Shown here: positions 49,966-57,670 of the stretch, one piece after another
Position numbering within the stretch: the stretch's first letter is position 1
How the letters are laid out: every line of letters begins with the position of its first letter
Assembly (NCBI GenBank): GCA_030645365.1
Contig: JAUSMB010000078.1
Location: 1 to 60,026, forward strand
DNA: 60,026 nt
Source of the DNA: Rugosibacter sp.
GTDB taxonomy: Bacteria > Pseudomonadota > Gammaproteobacteria > Burkholderiales > Rhodocyclaceae
Direction: 5' to 3'
Program-made: the position numbers and the translations under genes
Notes under the pieces: generated by a model
The model's database searches: none
What the model saw: only the letters and a program-made list of their open reading frames with translations
Told to the model about the DNA's origin: nothing

Positions 49966-51126
49966 ATGCAGAAAAAACTCATCGCCCTGGCTATTACCGG
50001 CCTTCTTTCCGGTGCGGCATTTGCACAATCCAATGTTACGGTTTATGGCTTAGCCTATGGTTCCTATGATTTCATTGACGCCAGCGGCCCCAATGCCGCG
50101 CGTGGTGCCCCCAGCTACAGCCGCGTTACCTCGAATGCCTCGCGTCTCGGCTTCAAGGGCACTGAAAAACTAGGCAATGGTCTGGATGCCATTTTCCAGT
50201 TCGAATCCCAAGTCGACCTCGACCAGTCGACTGGCACAACCGGGCTTTTCGGTACCGCCCGTGACAGCTTCGTCGGCCTCAAAGGCGAATTTGGTACCGT
50301 CAAACTTGGATTTTTCAGCGGCCCGAATCGCGCCTTTCTTGCCAAGCTCGATACCGTAGCCTATAGCGAAGGCGTTGGCGACAACACCGCTATCGTCGGC
50401 AAGCTCGGCGGCAGGGGCTCGTTCTTCGATAGCCGTTATGCCAACTCCATCGCCTATATCTCGCCGAAGTTCTCCGGCTTCGAAGCAACTGTGCAATACC
50501 AGGCTAATGAAGAAAAAGACGAAAGTACTGGCGCGAAACTCAATCCTTCAACAATCGAGCTCGGTCTGATTTACAACAACGGTCCTATCTATGCCGGCTT
50601 GACCCACGGTCAGCGCAAATTAAAGAACGACCTCTCCGCTGATGCCAATAATTCCGCTGGTTTCAGAATGGGCAGCAACATGGAGGCCACCGAAACCCGT
50701 ATCGGGGGTGTTTACAATCTCGGCGATGCCACCCTGCATGCCCTCTACGCCCGCACGGATGCCGAAGGCAGCCTTGGCGATCTGAAACAGAACGTCTGGG
50801 CTCTGGGCGCTACCTACAAGGTGACCCCCACCGGCAAGATCGTCGGCCAGTACTATTCAGCCGCTGATATCAGCGGCAATCTCGTGGGTCAGCCTAACCT
50901 GTCCGACACCGGTGCTAAATTCTGGGTACTCGGCTACGAGCACAGCCTGTCCAAGCGCACCATGCTGACAGCACACTATGCCTACCTGAAGAACGATGAC
51001 CGCACGGGCACCGTGGCTGGCAATGCGTCTACCCGCGGTTACGATTTCGGTAATGGCAGAACTGGCATCACGGGCAACGGCACCAAGCTTACCGGGCTAA
51101 CGTTCGGTATCGCTCACGCCTTCTGA
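49966..51126 (+). CDS. Gram-negative trimeric porin
   Basis: This 386-residue outer-membrane porin of the betaproteobacterial type starts MQKKLIALAITGLLSGAAFA, a signal peptide of about 20 residues. The mature protein begins QSNVTVYGLAYGSYDF, then SRLGFKGTEKLGNGLDAIFQFES and RDSFVGLKGEFGTVKLGFFSGP, the typical first strands and constriction loop, and ends FGIAHAF with the terminal phenylalanine. CAGGAGT precedes the ATG at 49966. It converges on phoR with a strong shared terminator. Regulation by PhoB is possible from location but no convincing Pho box was found. Confidence 0.93.
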   Translation: MQKKLIALAITGLLSGAAFAQSNVTVYGLAYGSYDFIDASGPNAARGAPSYSRVTSNASRLGFKGTEKLGNGLDAIFQFESQVDLDQSTGTTGLFGTARDSFVGLKGEFGTVKLGFFSGPNRAFLAKLDTVAYSEGVGDNTAIVGKLGGRGSFFDSRYANSIAYISPKFSGFEATVQYQANEEKDESTGAKLNPSTIELGLIYNNGPIYAGLTHGQRKLKNDLSADANNSAGFRMGSNMEATETRIGGVYNLGDATLHALYARTDAEGSLGDLKQNVWALGATYKVTPTGKIVGQYYSAADISGNLVGQPNLSDTGAKFWVLGYEHSLSKRTMLTAHYAYLKNDDRTGTVAGNASTRGYDFGNGRTGITGNGTKLTGLTFGIAHAF

Positions 51127-51140
51127 TCCATTTTTCACTG

Positions 51141-51182
51141 TTGAAAATAAAACGGGCACTGCGGTGTCCGTTTTATTTTCAA
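51141..51182. terminator. Bidirectional terminator between porin and phoR
   Basis: A near-perfect inverted repeat of 19 bases each side (TTGAAAATAAAACGG-GCAC and GTGT-CCGTTTTATTTTCAA) has a 4-base loop and one G/T pair. The stem is A/T-rich at its base, so it supplies a T-tract in both directions. It serves the convergent porin and phoR genes and includes the phoR stop codon. Confidence 0.9.
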
Positions 51183-52474
51183 CGCACTCGATGCGATGAA
51201 AATACGGCGGTGAATGTCGAACCCTTGCCTGGCTCGCTTTCGATTTCAAGCTGCGCCTGATGGCGTTCCAGCACATGCTTGACAATCGCCAAGCCCAACC
51301 CCGTCCCCCCCATTTCACGCGAACGGCCGTGGTCGACACGATAAAACCGCTCAGTCAAGCGTGGCAGGTGTTCAGGCGCAATTCCGATACCAGTATCAGT
51401 TACTGAAAAGCGGCCGCCATGCGCGCCCGCATCCCAGCGCAGCACAATATCGCCACCCTTGGGGGTGTAACGCACGGCATTGGTGGCCAGGTTGCTAAAA
51501 ACCGAGTGTAATTCCCGCGAACTACCCACCAGATGTGATGATCCGGACATGGTCAAACTGATATTCTGGCGTCCTGCGGATAGCACCTTCGCTTCTTCGC
51601 ATACACCTGCGAGCAGTGCAGACAGATTCACATCCTCTTCCATCGGGGGAGAATCCGTCTCAAGGGAGGACAACATCAATAAATCTTCAATCAGATTCTG
51701 CATGCGTAACGCTTGCTCTGACGCCATACGTAAATAGTGCGCCAGCTCATCGGGTGAAGCATCACCTAACGCATCGGCTGCGGTTTCAATAAAACCCAGC
51801 GTCACTGTGAGGGGCGTTTTGAGTTCATGCGACACATTTGCCACAAAATCACGCCGCATAGTTGCCAGCTTTTCAAGCTGTGTGACATCACGCACCATCA
51901 GCAAGGTGCGGCCCGCCGCGAATGGAACAGTCTGCACTTGCAGCGTATGGCCTGGGTTGCGCTGGGTAGTCAGCTTCAATGGTTTTGCACCACGTCCGGC
52001 AGTATTCAGATAATCAAGCAATGCCGGCTCACGTAACAAATGAGTGAAACGGCCACCGATATCTGTAACGGCATTTAACCCAAAACAGGCTTCAGCCTCC
52101 CAATTCATCCATTCAATGACCCGATAGTCATCCAGAATAACAACGCCCTCTGGCAGCACTTCGGCAGCCAACCGTAGACGTTCAAGTTCAGTCGTGGCCA
52201 ATTTGGTTTCTTTGGTGGCTTTGCGTATTTGTTGGTGTAGCAGATCGCACAATTCACCCCAGGCGCCCAACACCGTAGGCGGTGAGCGCTCTAGTGGCGC
52301 ACGCGCCCAATAAATCAACTGCCCAAGCCACCATAGATGGCGTAAACAAATCAAGCCCAGTACGCAGAACGCCATGACACTTGCGCCACGCATCCCATGC
52401 ACTCCCGCCCCGATCAGCGCTGCTATCAAGATGATAATCAGCGTGACCAGCGTCTCCGTCACTACCGCCTTCAC
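51179..52474 (-). CDS. phoR: Phosphate regulon sensor kinase PhoR
   Basis: This 431-residue inner-membrane histidine kinase has two N-terminal membrane helices (about 5-50), a PAS-like domain (about 100-200, with LPEGVVILDDYRVIEWMN), the phospho-accepting helix MRRDFVANVSHELKTPLTV (histidine near 215), and an ATPase domain. The N, G1 and G2 boxes are NLATNAVRYTPKGG, VTDTGIGIAPEHLPRL and GLGLAIVKHVLERH. Its start overlaps phoB by 4 bases. With PhoB it controls phosphate scavenging; pst and phoU are not in the window. Confidence 0.94.
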   Translation of the reverse strand: MKAVVTETLVTLIIILIAALIGAGVHGMRGASVMAFCVLGLICLRHLWWLGQLIYWARAPLERSPPTVLGAWGELCDLLHQQIRKATKETKLATTELERLRLAAEVLPEGVVILDDYRVIEWMNWEAEACFGLNAVTDIGGRFTHLLREPALLDYLNTAGRGAKPLKLTTQRNPGHTLQVQTVPFAAGRTLLMVRDVTQLEKLATMRRDFVANVSHELKTPLTVTLGFIETAADALGDASPDELAHYLRMASEQALRMQNLIEDLLMLSSLETDSPPMEEDVNLSALLAGVCEEAKVLSAGRQNISLTMSGSSHLVGSSRELHSVFSNLATNAVRYTPKGGDIVLRWDAGAHGGRFSVTDTGIGIAPEHLPRLTERFYRVDHGRSREMGGTGLGLAIVKHVLERHQAQLEIESEPGKGSTFTAVFSSHRVR

Positions 52475-53157
52475 GAGGCAGACATGCGGTAACCGCTACC
52501 ACGTACAGTCTGAATCAACGCATCATGCGCCGTTGCCTCCAGTGCGGCGCGCAAGCGACGAATATGCACATCCACTGTACGCTCTTCAACAAACACATGA
52601 TCCCCCCACACTTGATCGAGAAGTTGCGTGCGGGAATGAACTCGCTCAGGGTGTGTCATGAAAAAATGTAACAAGCGAAACTCCGTGGGACCCAGAATAA
52701 TTTCGCTCTCTCCACTACTGACGCGATGTGTCGCCGGATCAAGGCGCAAATGACCCAGTTCAACAACCTCATCTGTCGTTTGTGGCGCATGTCGCCGCAA
52801 AACCGCACGAATACGCGCCACCAGTTCACGCGGGCTGAATGGTTTGGTGATGTAATCATCGGCACCGATGTCGAATCCTTCGATCTTGTCACGTTCGTCC
52901 GCACGGGCTGTCAGCATAATGATAGGCAAATCACGCGTGCGCGCATCACGGCGTAACTGACGTGCAAAATCAATTCCGCTCATGCTGGGCAGCATCCAGT
53001 CCAGTAAAACCATATCAGGCAGTGCTGCGATGATCAAACGGCGTGCAGTTTCCGCATCCCCCGCTAAAACAACGTCATGGCCCGCACGGCGCAAATTAAT
53101 TTCAATCAGCGATTGAATCGCTGGTTCATCCTCAACAACAAGAATAGTGGCCGGCAT
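52471..53157 (-). CDS. phoB: Phosphate regulon response regulator PhoB
   Basis: This 228-residue OmpR-family regulator starts MPATILVVEDEPAIQSLI. The phospho-accepting aspartate is D53 in MVLLDWMLP, K in DYITKPFSPRELVARI is the conserved lysine, and the C-terminal winged helix has LLHFFMTHPERVHSRTQLLDQVWG and RTVDVHIRRLRAAL. The ATG at 53157 is preferred over GTG at 53163 because AAGGG fits its spacing. It overlaps phoR by 4 bases. A Pho box upstream shows likely self-regulation. Confidence 0.95.
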   Translation of the reverse strand: MPATILVVEDEPAIQSLIEINLRRAGHDVVLAGDAETARRLIIAALPDMVLLDWMLPSMSGIDFARQLRRDARTRDLPIIMLTARADERDKIEGFDIGADDYITKPFSPRELVARIRAVLRRHAPQTTDEVVELGHLRLDPATHRVSSGESEIILGPTEFRLLHFFMTHPERVHSRTQLLDQVWGDHVFVEERTVDVHIRRLRAALEATAHDALIQTVRGSGYRMSAS

Positions 53158-53184
53158 ATTCACCCTTTATAAAATCAAAAGCCC

Positions 53185-53218
53185 AGTCTATTGCAGATTG
53201 ATGACAGATCGGTGACAA
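53185..53218 (-). promoter_or_regulatory. Pho box and -10 of the phoBR promoter
   Basis: On the minus strand TTGTCAC-CGAT-CTGTCAT (53218 to 53201) gives two 7-base direct repeats with a 4-base spacer, the layout of the E. coli Pho box. Ten bases later TAGACT (53190 to 53185) is a plausible -10. The box occupies the -35 position, so PhoB would activate its own operon. Confidence 0.8.
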
Positions 53219-53350
53219 CGGGATATCCCTGTTACGCTATGATACCGGCTGAATTTTGTATTGGGCGGCCACAGACAATGGTAGTTTTTCTGCAGGTGGG
53301 TTAGCCGGACTTTGGCAGCCGCCAACCCATAAAAATCATGGGATAACTAA

Positions 53351-53533
53351 ATGGAATATTCGATGAAATACCAATCCGTATTTCGTCCTGGTCTTTTTGC
53401 CGGACAAATCATCCTTGTGACTGGTGGCGATAGCGGCTTGAGCCGCTGCACGTCACATAAACTAGCTGGTGCGGGTGCAACAGTCACATTCTTGGCAGCT
53501 CAGCCTAAAAGTCAGGCAGTCCAAGACGAATGA
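53351..53533 (+). pseudogene. Remnant of a short-chain dehydrogenase gene
   Basis: Sixty codons begin like a short-chain dehydrogenase/reductase (VFRPGLFAGQIILVTGG), close in wording to the 2,4-dienoyl-CoA reductase type, but stop at 53531-53533 inside the Rossmann fold. The cofactor motif is altered, TGGDSGLSR where TGGxSGIGR is expected, and the last ten residues do not resemble the family. Its stop overlaps the oxyR start (ATGA). It is probably a decayed gene. Translation could still influence oxyR initiation. Confidence 0.6.
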
Positions 53534-54447
53534 CACTGACCGAGCTCCGCTACATCGTTGCCCTCGCCCGCGAAAGCCACTTTGGCCGTGCGGCGGAAAA
53601 ATGTCACGTAGCCCAACCGACATTGTCCGTAGCGGTTAAAAAACTAGAAGACTCGCTCGGCATCGCTCTATTCGAACGCAACAGCAGTGAGGTTCGCCTC
53701 ACGACGATAGGCACACAAATCGTTGCCCAAGCTGAGCGCGTATTGAGCGAAGCGGCGCGCGTCACCGAAATCGCTGCAGCTGGGCGCGACCCGCTGGCCG
53801 GACCGTTAAGGCTCGGGGTGATTTACACCATCGGCCCATGGTTGCTACCCGCACTCGTGCCACAACTAAAACAACGTGCGCCGAAAATGCCGCTCATTAT
53901 CGCCGAGGGCTACACCGATGTGCTGGTGGAAAAACTCAAGAATTTCGAACTGGATGTATTAGTGCTCGCCCTACCGGTCAATGAGCCCGGCATCGTTGCG
54001 CAGCCCGTGTATGACGAACCTTTTCGCCTGCTTTTACCTGTAGCTCATCCTTGGGTAAAACAAAAAGCGCTTTCAACTGCCCAGTTGCTGGAAGAACCCT
54101 TGCTCATGCTCGGCCCCGGCAACTGTTTCCGTGATCAGGTGCTCGATTTGTGTGCGCGTGCTAGCCACGGCCAATCACCCCAGGTGCTTGAATCTTCTTC
54201 GCTGGAAACCATCCGCCACATGGTGGCTTCTGGCGTGGGAGTAACAGTGATGCCCGCAAGCAGTGTAGATACGCTAGCCAAAAATGATCCGCTGCTGCGC
54301 GTGCGGCCTTTTACCGAACCAACGCCTACACGCCGCGTCGGTCTGGTATGGCGTGCAAGTTTTCCACGCCATCAAGCCATTGACGCGATGCGCGCCGCCT
54401 TGTTTGACTGCAAGCTACCCGGCACGCGGCCAGTGGTGGCCACATAG
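53530..54447 (+). CDS. oxyR: Hydrogen-peroxide sensor OxyR
   Basis: This 305-residue LysR-type activator has a winged helix at about 1-60 (LRYIVALARESHFGRAAEKCHVAQPTLS, here split for length: LRYIVALARESHFG then RAAEKCHVAQPTLS). The effector domain has the redox pair C199 and C208 in GNCFRDQVLDLC, the exact positions of E. coli OxyR. Oxidation to a disulfide by peroxide would switch on its targets. It lies upstream of rubrerythrin, a Fe-S protein, DUF3501 and dps, which fit an OxyR regulon. The start overlaps the SDR remnant stop by 4 bases; no separate Shine-Dalgarno site is visible. Confidence 0.93.
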   Translation: MTLTELRYIVALARESHFGRAAEKCHVAQPTLSVAVKKLEDSLGIALFERNSSEVRLTTIGTQIVAQAERVLSEAARVTEIAAAGRDPLAGPLRLGVIYTIGPWLLPALVPQLKQRAPKMPLIIAEGYTDVLVEKLKNFELDVLVLALPVNEPGIVAQPVYDEPFRLLLPVAHPWVKQKALSTAQLLEEPLLMLGPGNCFRDQVLDLCARASHGQSPQVLESSSLETIRHMVASGVGVTVMPASSVDTLAKNDPLLRVRPFTEPTPTRRVGLVWRASFPRHQAIDAMRAALFDCKLPGTRPVVAT

Positions 54448-54456
54448 ACTGCGATA

Positions 54457-54471
54457 ATAGCTTCTGGCTAT
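54457..54471 (+). promoter_or_regulatory. Possible OxyR-type ATAG-N7-CTAT site
   Basis: ATAGCTTCTGGCTAT is an exact half of the E. coli OxyR consensus (ATAG-N7-CTAT). It lies 10 bases after the oxyR stop and about 150 bases before the rubrerythrin ATG. The second half of the four-part consensus is not seen. Confidence 0.45.
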
Positions 54472-54621
54472 CGACGCAGTGCAAAAAATCAATTAGAACC
54501 CGTAACACAAGGCTGCTAAAGTGCACGCAGGCTGGATGTAGGGGCTTGCCCGCACATTTAGCTTGGACGGCGTGTATTTACACCCGTTGTTTCAGTCCAT
54601 TTTTTGCAGAGGAGAAACATT

Positions 54622-55041
54622 ATGCAACTCAAGGGTTCAAAAACCGAAGGCCATCTGAAGGACGCTTTTGCCGGCGAATCCCAGGCCAACCGCCGTTATC
54701 TTTACTTCGCGAACAAGGCTGACGTTGAAGGCTACAACGACGTTTCCGCCGTGTTCCGTTCCACTGCCGAAGGCGAAACCGGCCATGCTCACGGTCATCT
54801 GGAATATCTCGAAACCTGTGGCGATCCAGCCACCGGCCTGCCTTTTGGCCCAACCGCTGACAATTTGAAAACAGCCGTTGCGGGCGAGACGCACGAGTAC
54901 ACCGACATGTACCCCGGCATGGCGAAAACCGCCCGCGCGGAAGGTTTTGACGAAATCGCCGACTGGTTTGAAACACTGGCCAAGGCAGAGCGTTCACACG
55001 CCAACAAGTTCCAGCGCACGCTGGATACGCTGGGCGCTTAA
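54622..55041 (+). CDS. Rubrerythrin without rubredoxin domain
   Basis: This 139-residue ferritin-like diiron protein reduces hydrogen peroxide to water. The ligand-bearing motifs are [49 protein letters not shown] and [10 protein letters not shown]. The C-terminal rubredoxin domain of classic rubrerythrins is absent, so electrons must come from another protein. GAGGAGAAAC provides a strong Shine-Dalgarno site before the ATG at 54622. It lies downstream of oxyR and upstream of the Fe-S protein, a candidate electron donor. Confidence 0.93.
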   Translation: MQLKGSKTEGHLKDAFAGESQANRRYLYFANKADVEGYNDVSAVFRSTAEGETGHAHGHLEYLETCGDPATGLPFGPTADNLKTAVAGETHEYTDMYPGMAKTARAEGFDEIADWFETLAKAERSHANKFQRTLDTLGA

Positions 55042-55093
55042 TACAGCACTCGTAGCAAGGCGTTGGTGGCTTGGCGGCTTGTCGCCATGTTGC

Positions 55094-55117
55094 CGTGTCA
55101 CCAGCGCCGACTTTTAT
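55094..55117 (+). repeat. Dispersed 24-bp motif, copy 9 (intergenic)
   Basis: CGTGTCACCAGCGCCGAC and then TTTTAT match the consensus at 21 of 24 positions. It lies between rubrerythrin and the Fe-S protein gene, ending 18 bases before the latter's ATG and just before its Shine-Dalgarno sequence. Confidence 0.75.
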
Positions 55118-55135
55118 CATCCCAAGGAAAACACC

Positions 55136-56470
55136 ATGCGTGAAGGCAATCTGGAAGCGCCGACCCGGCATCCCATCGACTGGAAAAACCCGCAATTTTA
55201 TGACGCCCTTTCTTGCGAGAAAGAGCTCGAACGGATTTTCGACATCTGCCATGGTTGCCGTCGCTGCGTTTCGCTATGCAATGCCTTCCCTACGCTGTTC
55301 GATCTGATTGATGCCGCTGGCGATGCGGAAACCGCTGGCGTACCCAAAGAAAGCTACAGCAGCGTTGTCGACCAATGTTATTTGTGCGACGTCTGCTACA
55401 TGACCAAATGCCCTTACGTGCCGCCGCATCCGTGGAACCTGGATTTCCCGCACACCATGCTGCGCGCCAAGGCCATCAAATTCAAAGCCGGAGAAGCCAC
55501 TTTCCGCGACCGTATGCTCAGCGCCACCGATGCCGTGGGCAAACTCGCCTCCATCCCCGTCGTGGTGCAAGTAGTGAATGCCGTGAATAAAAACAGCGTC
55601 GCCCGTGGCGCGATGGAAGCGGTGCTGGGCGTGAAAAAAGAACGCAAGCTGCCTGACTACAACAGCAAGCACTTTCGCAAAACCGCAGGTGACGCGCTTG
55701 CCCAAGCGGTCAAGGATGGCCAGCGCACGCCCGGCAAAGTGGCAATTTTTTCCACCTGCTACATCAACTACAACGAGCCGGGCATCGGCCATGATCTCGT
55801 CAAACTGCTGGAACACAACGGTATTCCCTGGCTGCTGGCCGAAAAAGAAGCCTGCTGCGGTATGCCCAAGCTGGAACTTGGCGATCTGGACGCCGTGGAA
55901 AAGCTCAAGAATATCAACATTCCCCATCTTGTAAAGCTGGCTCAAGCGGGTTACGCCATTCTCACCCCCGTGCCGTCGTGCACGCTCATGTTCAAGAGCG
56001 AGCTGCCGCTGATGTTTCCGGATGATGCCGATGTTCAGGCAGTCGCCAAAGCCATGTTCGACCCATTTGAATACCTGGTTCAGCGCAACAAAGATGGCCT
56101 GCTGAAAACGGAATTTCCCAAGCCGCTGGGTAAGGTGTCTTATCACATCCCCTGCCACTCGCGCGTGCAAAACATGGGCCGCAAGACCGAAGAAATGTTG
56201 AAGCTCACCGGCGCCACGGTCAACACCGTGGAGCGTTGTTCGGGGCATGACGGCACCTGGGGCGTGAAGAAAGAGTACTACGCGATGTCGATGAAAATTG
56301 GCAAACCCGTTTTCAAGGCCATGGCCAAGGATGAGCCTGACTACATCAGCTCGGACTGCGCCATCGCTGGCCGCCATATCCAACAAGGCATGGATGAAGC
56401 GGGCAACGCCGGACATGCCGAAAAGCAGCATCCACTCACCTTGCTACGCATTGCTTACGGACTGAAATAA
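55136..56470 (+). CDS. Fe-S protein with two 4Fe-4S clusters and CCG domains
   Basis: This 444-residue protein resembles the GlpC/HdrD-type Fe-S subunits. Cluster 1 is CHGCRRCVSLC (C38, C41, C44, C48) and cluster 2 CYLCDVCYMTKCP (C81, C84, C87, C92). Two cysteine-rich CCG-type domains follow, with EKEACCGMPKLELGD, HIPCHSRVQNMGR, ERCSGHDGTWG and SDCAIAGRHIQ. It has no membrane helix. It lies between rubrerythrin and the DUF3501 gene, 3 bases before the latter. This trio recurs in bacterial genomes to my knowledge but has no established role; electron supply to rubrerythrin is inference. The ATG at 55136 has AAGGAAA in front. Confidence 0.85.
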   Translation: MREGNLEAPTRHPIDWKNPQFYDALSCEKELERIFDICHGCRRCVSLCNAFPTLFDLIDAAGDAETAGVPKESYSSVVDQCYLCDVCYMTKCPYVPPHPWNLDFPHTMLRAKAIKFKAGEATFRDRMLSATDAVGKLASIPVVVQVVNAVNKNSVARGAMEAVLGVKKERKLPDYNSKHFRKTAGDALAQAVKDGQRTPGKVAIFSTCYINYNEPGIGHDLVKLLEHNGIPWLLAEKEACCGMPKLELGDLDAVEKLKNINIPHLVKLAQAGYAILTPVPSCTLMFKSELPLMFPDDADVQAVAKAMFDPFEYLVQRNKDGLLKTEFPKPLGKVSYHIPCHSRVQNMGRKTEEMLKLTGATVNTVERCSGHDGTWGVKKEYYAMSMKIGKPVFKAMAKDEPDYISSDCAIAGRHIQQGMDEAGNAGHAEKQHPLTLLRIAYGLK

Positions 56471-56473
56471 CCG

Positions 56474-57055
56474 ATGAAACTCACACGCGACTCCCTCCTC
56501 ACGCTAGAAGCCTATGCCAAAGCGCGCCCCGCCATGCGCGCACAAGTACTGGAAACCAAAAAACTGCGGCGCATATTTCTCGGCGAACATGTCGTGCTGA
56601 TTTTTGAAAACGAATTGTTGATTCGCTATCAGGTTCAGGAAATGCTGCGCGTTGAAAAAATCTTCGAGGAAGATGGCATCCAGCACGAACTCGAAAGTTA
56701 TGTCCCCTTGGTGCCTGATGGCAGCAATCTGAAAGCCACCATGCAAATCGAATACGAAGATGAGCAACAGCGCAAAGAGATGCTCGCCAAACTCAAGGGC
56801 ATTGAGGGCGCCATCTGGGTGTGCGTAGAAAACTTCCCTGCCGTATTCGCTATCGCCGACGAGGACATGGAGCGGGAGAACGAAGAAAAAACCGCCGCCG
56901 TGCACTTTTTGCGGTTTGAATTCACACCGCAGATGATCGCTGCCGCCAAAATCGGTGCAGCCCTTTCCGTTGGCGTGAATCACGCGCACTATCAAGCCGA
57001 AACCGGGCCGCTAGCACCGGCGGTACATGCGTCACTCGTGGCGGATTTTTGCTGA
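56474..57055 (+). CDS. DUF3501 family protein
   Basis: This 193-residue protein of the DUF3501 family shows YAKARPAMRAQVLETKKLRR, LGEHVVLIFENELLIRYQVQEMLR and ALSVGVNHAHYQAETGPLAP near the end. It has no known catalytic motif, no membrane segment and no cysteine in the recognised core except one in WVCVEN. It starts 3 bases after the Fe-S protein stop, so the two should be translated together. Function unknown; it may be a scaffold or partner of the Fe-S/rubrerythrin pair. Confidence 0.85.
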   Translation: MKLTRDSLLTLEAYAKARPAMRAQVLETKKLRRIFLGEHVVLIFENELLIRYQVQEMLRVEKIFEEDGIQHELESYVPLVPDGSNLKATMQIEYEDEQQRKEMLAKLKGIEGAIWVCVENFPAVFAIADEDMERENEEKTAAVHFLRFEFTPQMIAAAKIGAALSVGVNHAHYQAETGPLAPAVHASLVADFC

Positions 57056-57098
57056 TCAGATAAATTATTCTGCTTTGTCATCACCCTAGGAGATCATC

Positions 57099-57563
57099 AT
57101 GGATATCGGGATCAACAAGAAAGACCGCGAAAAAATCAGTGCCGGACTCTCGCACTTGCTGGCGGATAGCTACACGCTCTACCTGATGACACACAACTTC
57201 CACTGGAACGTCACCGGGCCGATGTTCAATACCTTGCATGTGATGTTCATGACTCAGTACACCGAGCAGTGGACCGCACTCGACCTGATCGCCGAGCGCA
57301 TCCGCGCGCTGGGTTTTCCGGCACCCGGCACCTACAAGGAATTCGTCCGCCTGGCTTCGATCAAGGAAATCGAAGGGCAACCCAAGGCGCTGGAGATGGT
57401 GCACCATCTGGTCAACGCGCAGGAATCCGTCGCCCGCACCGCACGTGGCTTGCTGCCCCTGCTCGACAAAGCCAACGACCAGCCCTCGATCGACCTCATT
57501 ACCCAGCGCCTCGATGTGCATGAAAAAACGGCATGGATGCTGCGCAGCCTGCTGGAAGAATGA
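57099..57563 (+). CDS. dps: Dps-type ferritin
   Basis: This 154-residue Dps/bacterioferritin-like protein protects DNA by oxidising and storing iron. The inter-subunit ferroxidase residues are in YLMTHNFHWNVTGP (H32 and H35 region) and TEQWTALDLIAERIRALG. LLEE ends the four-helix bundle. The short N-terminus has three lysines (NKKDREK) and is less basic than E. coli Dps, so DNA binding may be weak. It is 43 bases after the DUF3501 gene and fits the OxyR-linked island. Confidence 0.93.
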   Translation: MDIGINKKDREKISAGLSHLLADSYTLYLMTHNFHWNVTGPMFNTLHVMFMTQYTEQWTALDLIAERIRALGFPAPGTYKEFVRLASIKEIEGQPKALEMVHHLVNAQESVARTARGLLPLLDKANDQPSIDLITQRLDVHEKTAWMLRSLLEE

Positions 57564-57630
57564 ACCTCATCGTCAATAAGGCCACTGCAACAGTGACCAA
57601 GGGTGTGTGATTACCAATAGCCGCTAAACT

Positions 57631-57666
57631 GCTCTCCTTTCATCAAACATCAATATAAAGGAGAGC
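57631..57666 (+). promoter_or_regulatory. Hairpin masking the ribosome binding site of the FAH gene
   Basis: GCTCTCCTTT (57631-57640) is the exact complement of AAAGGAGAGC (57657-57666), with 16 bases between. The right arm contains the Shine-Dalgarno sequence AAGGAGAG for the GTG start at 57671. A folded leader would hide it. Confidence 0.55.
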
Positions 57667-57670
57667 GTTC

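Noticed and set aside
53297..53331. GGGTT and AACCC inverted repeat before the SDR remnant
   Set aside because: Five base pairs with a 20-base loop are too weak to call a terminator or operator.
54629..55252. A long minus-strand open frame opposite rubrerythrin and the Fe-S gene start
   Set aside because: It is antisense to two clear genes, has no family motif and no ribosome binding site; it only shows that the motif copy has no stop codons in that frame.
55274..56431. A 385-codon open frame antisense to the Fe-S protein gene
   Set aside because: It mirrors codon bias of the real gene and is rich in His, Gly and Phe without a recognisable domain.
57584..57602. CACTG-CAA-CAGTG after dps as a terminator
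   Set aside because: A short stem with no T-tract; it may be a weak hairpin only.
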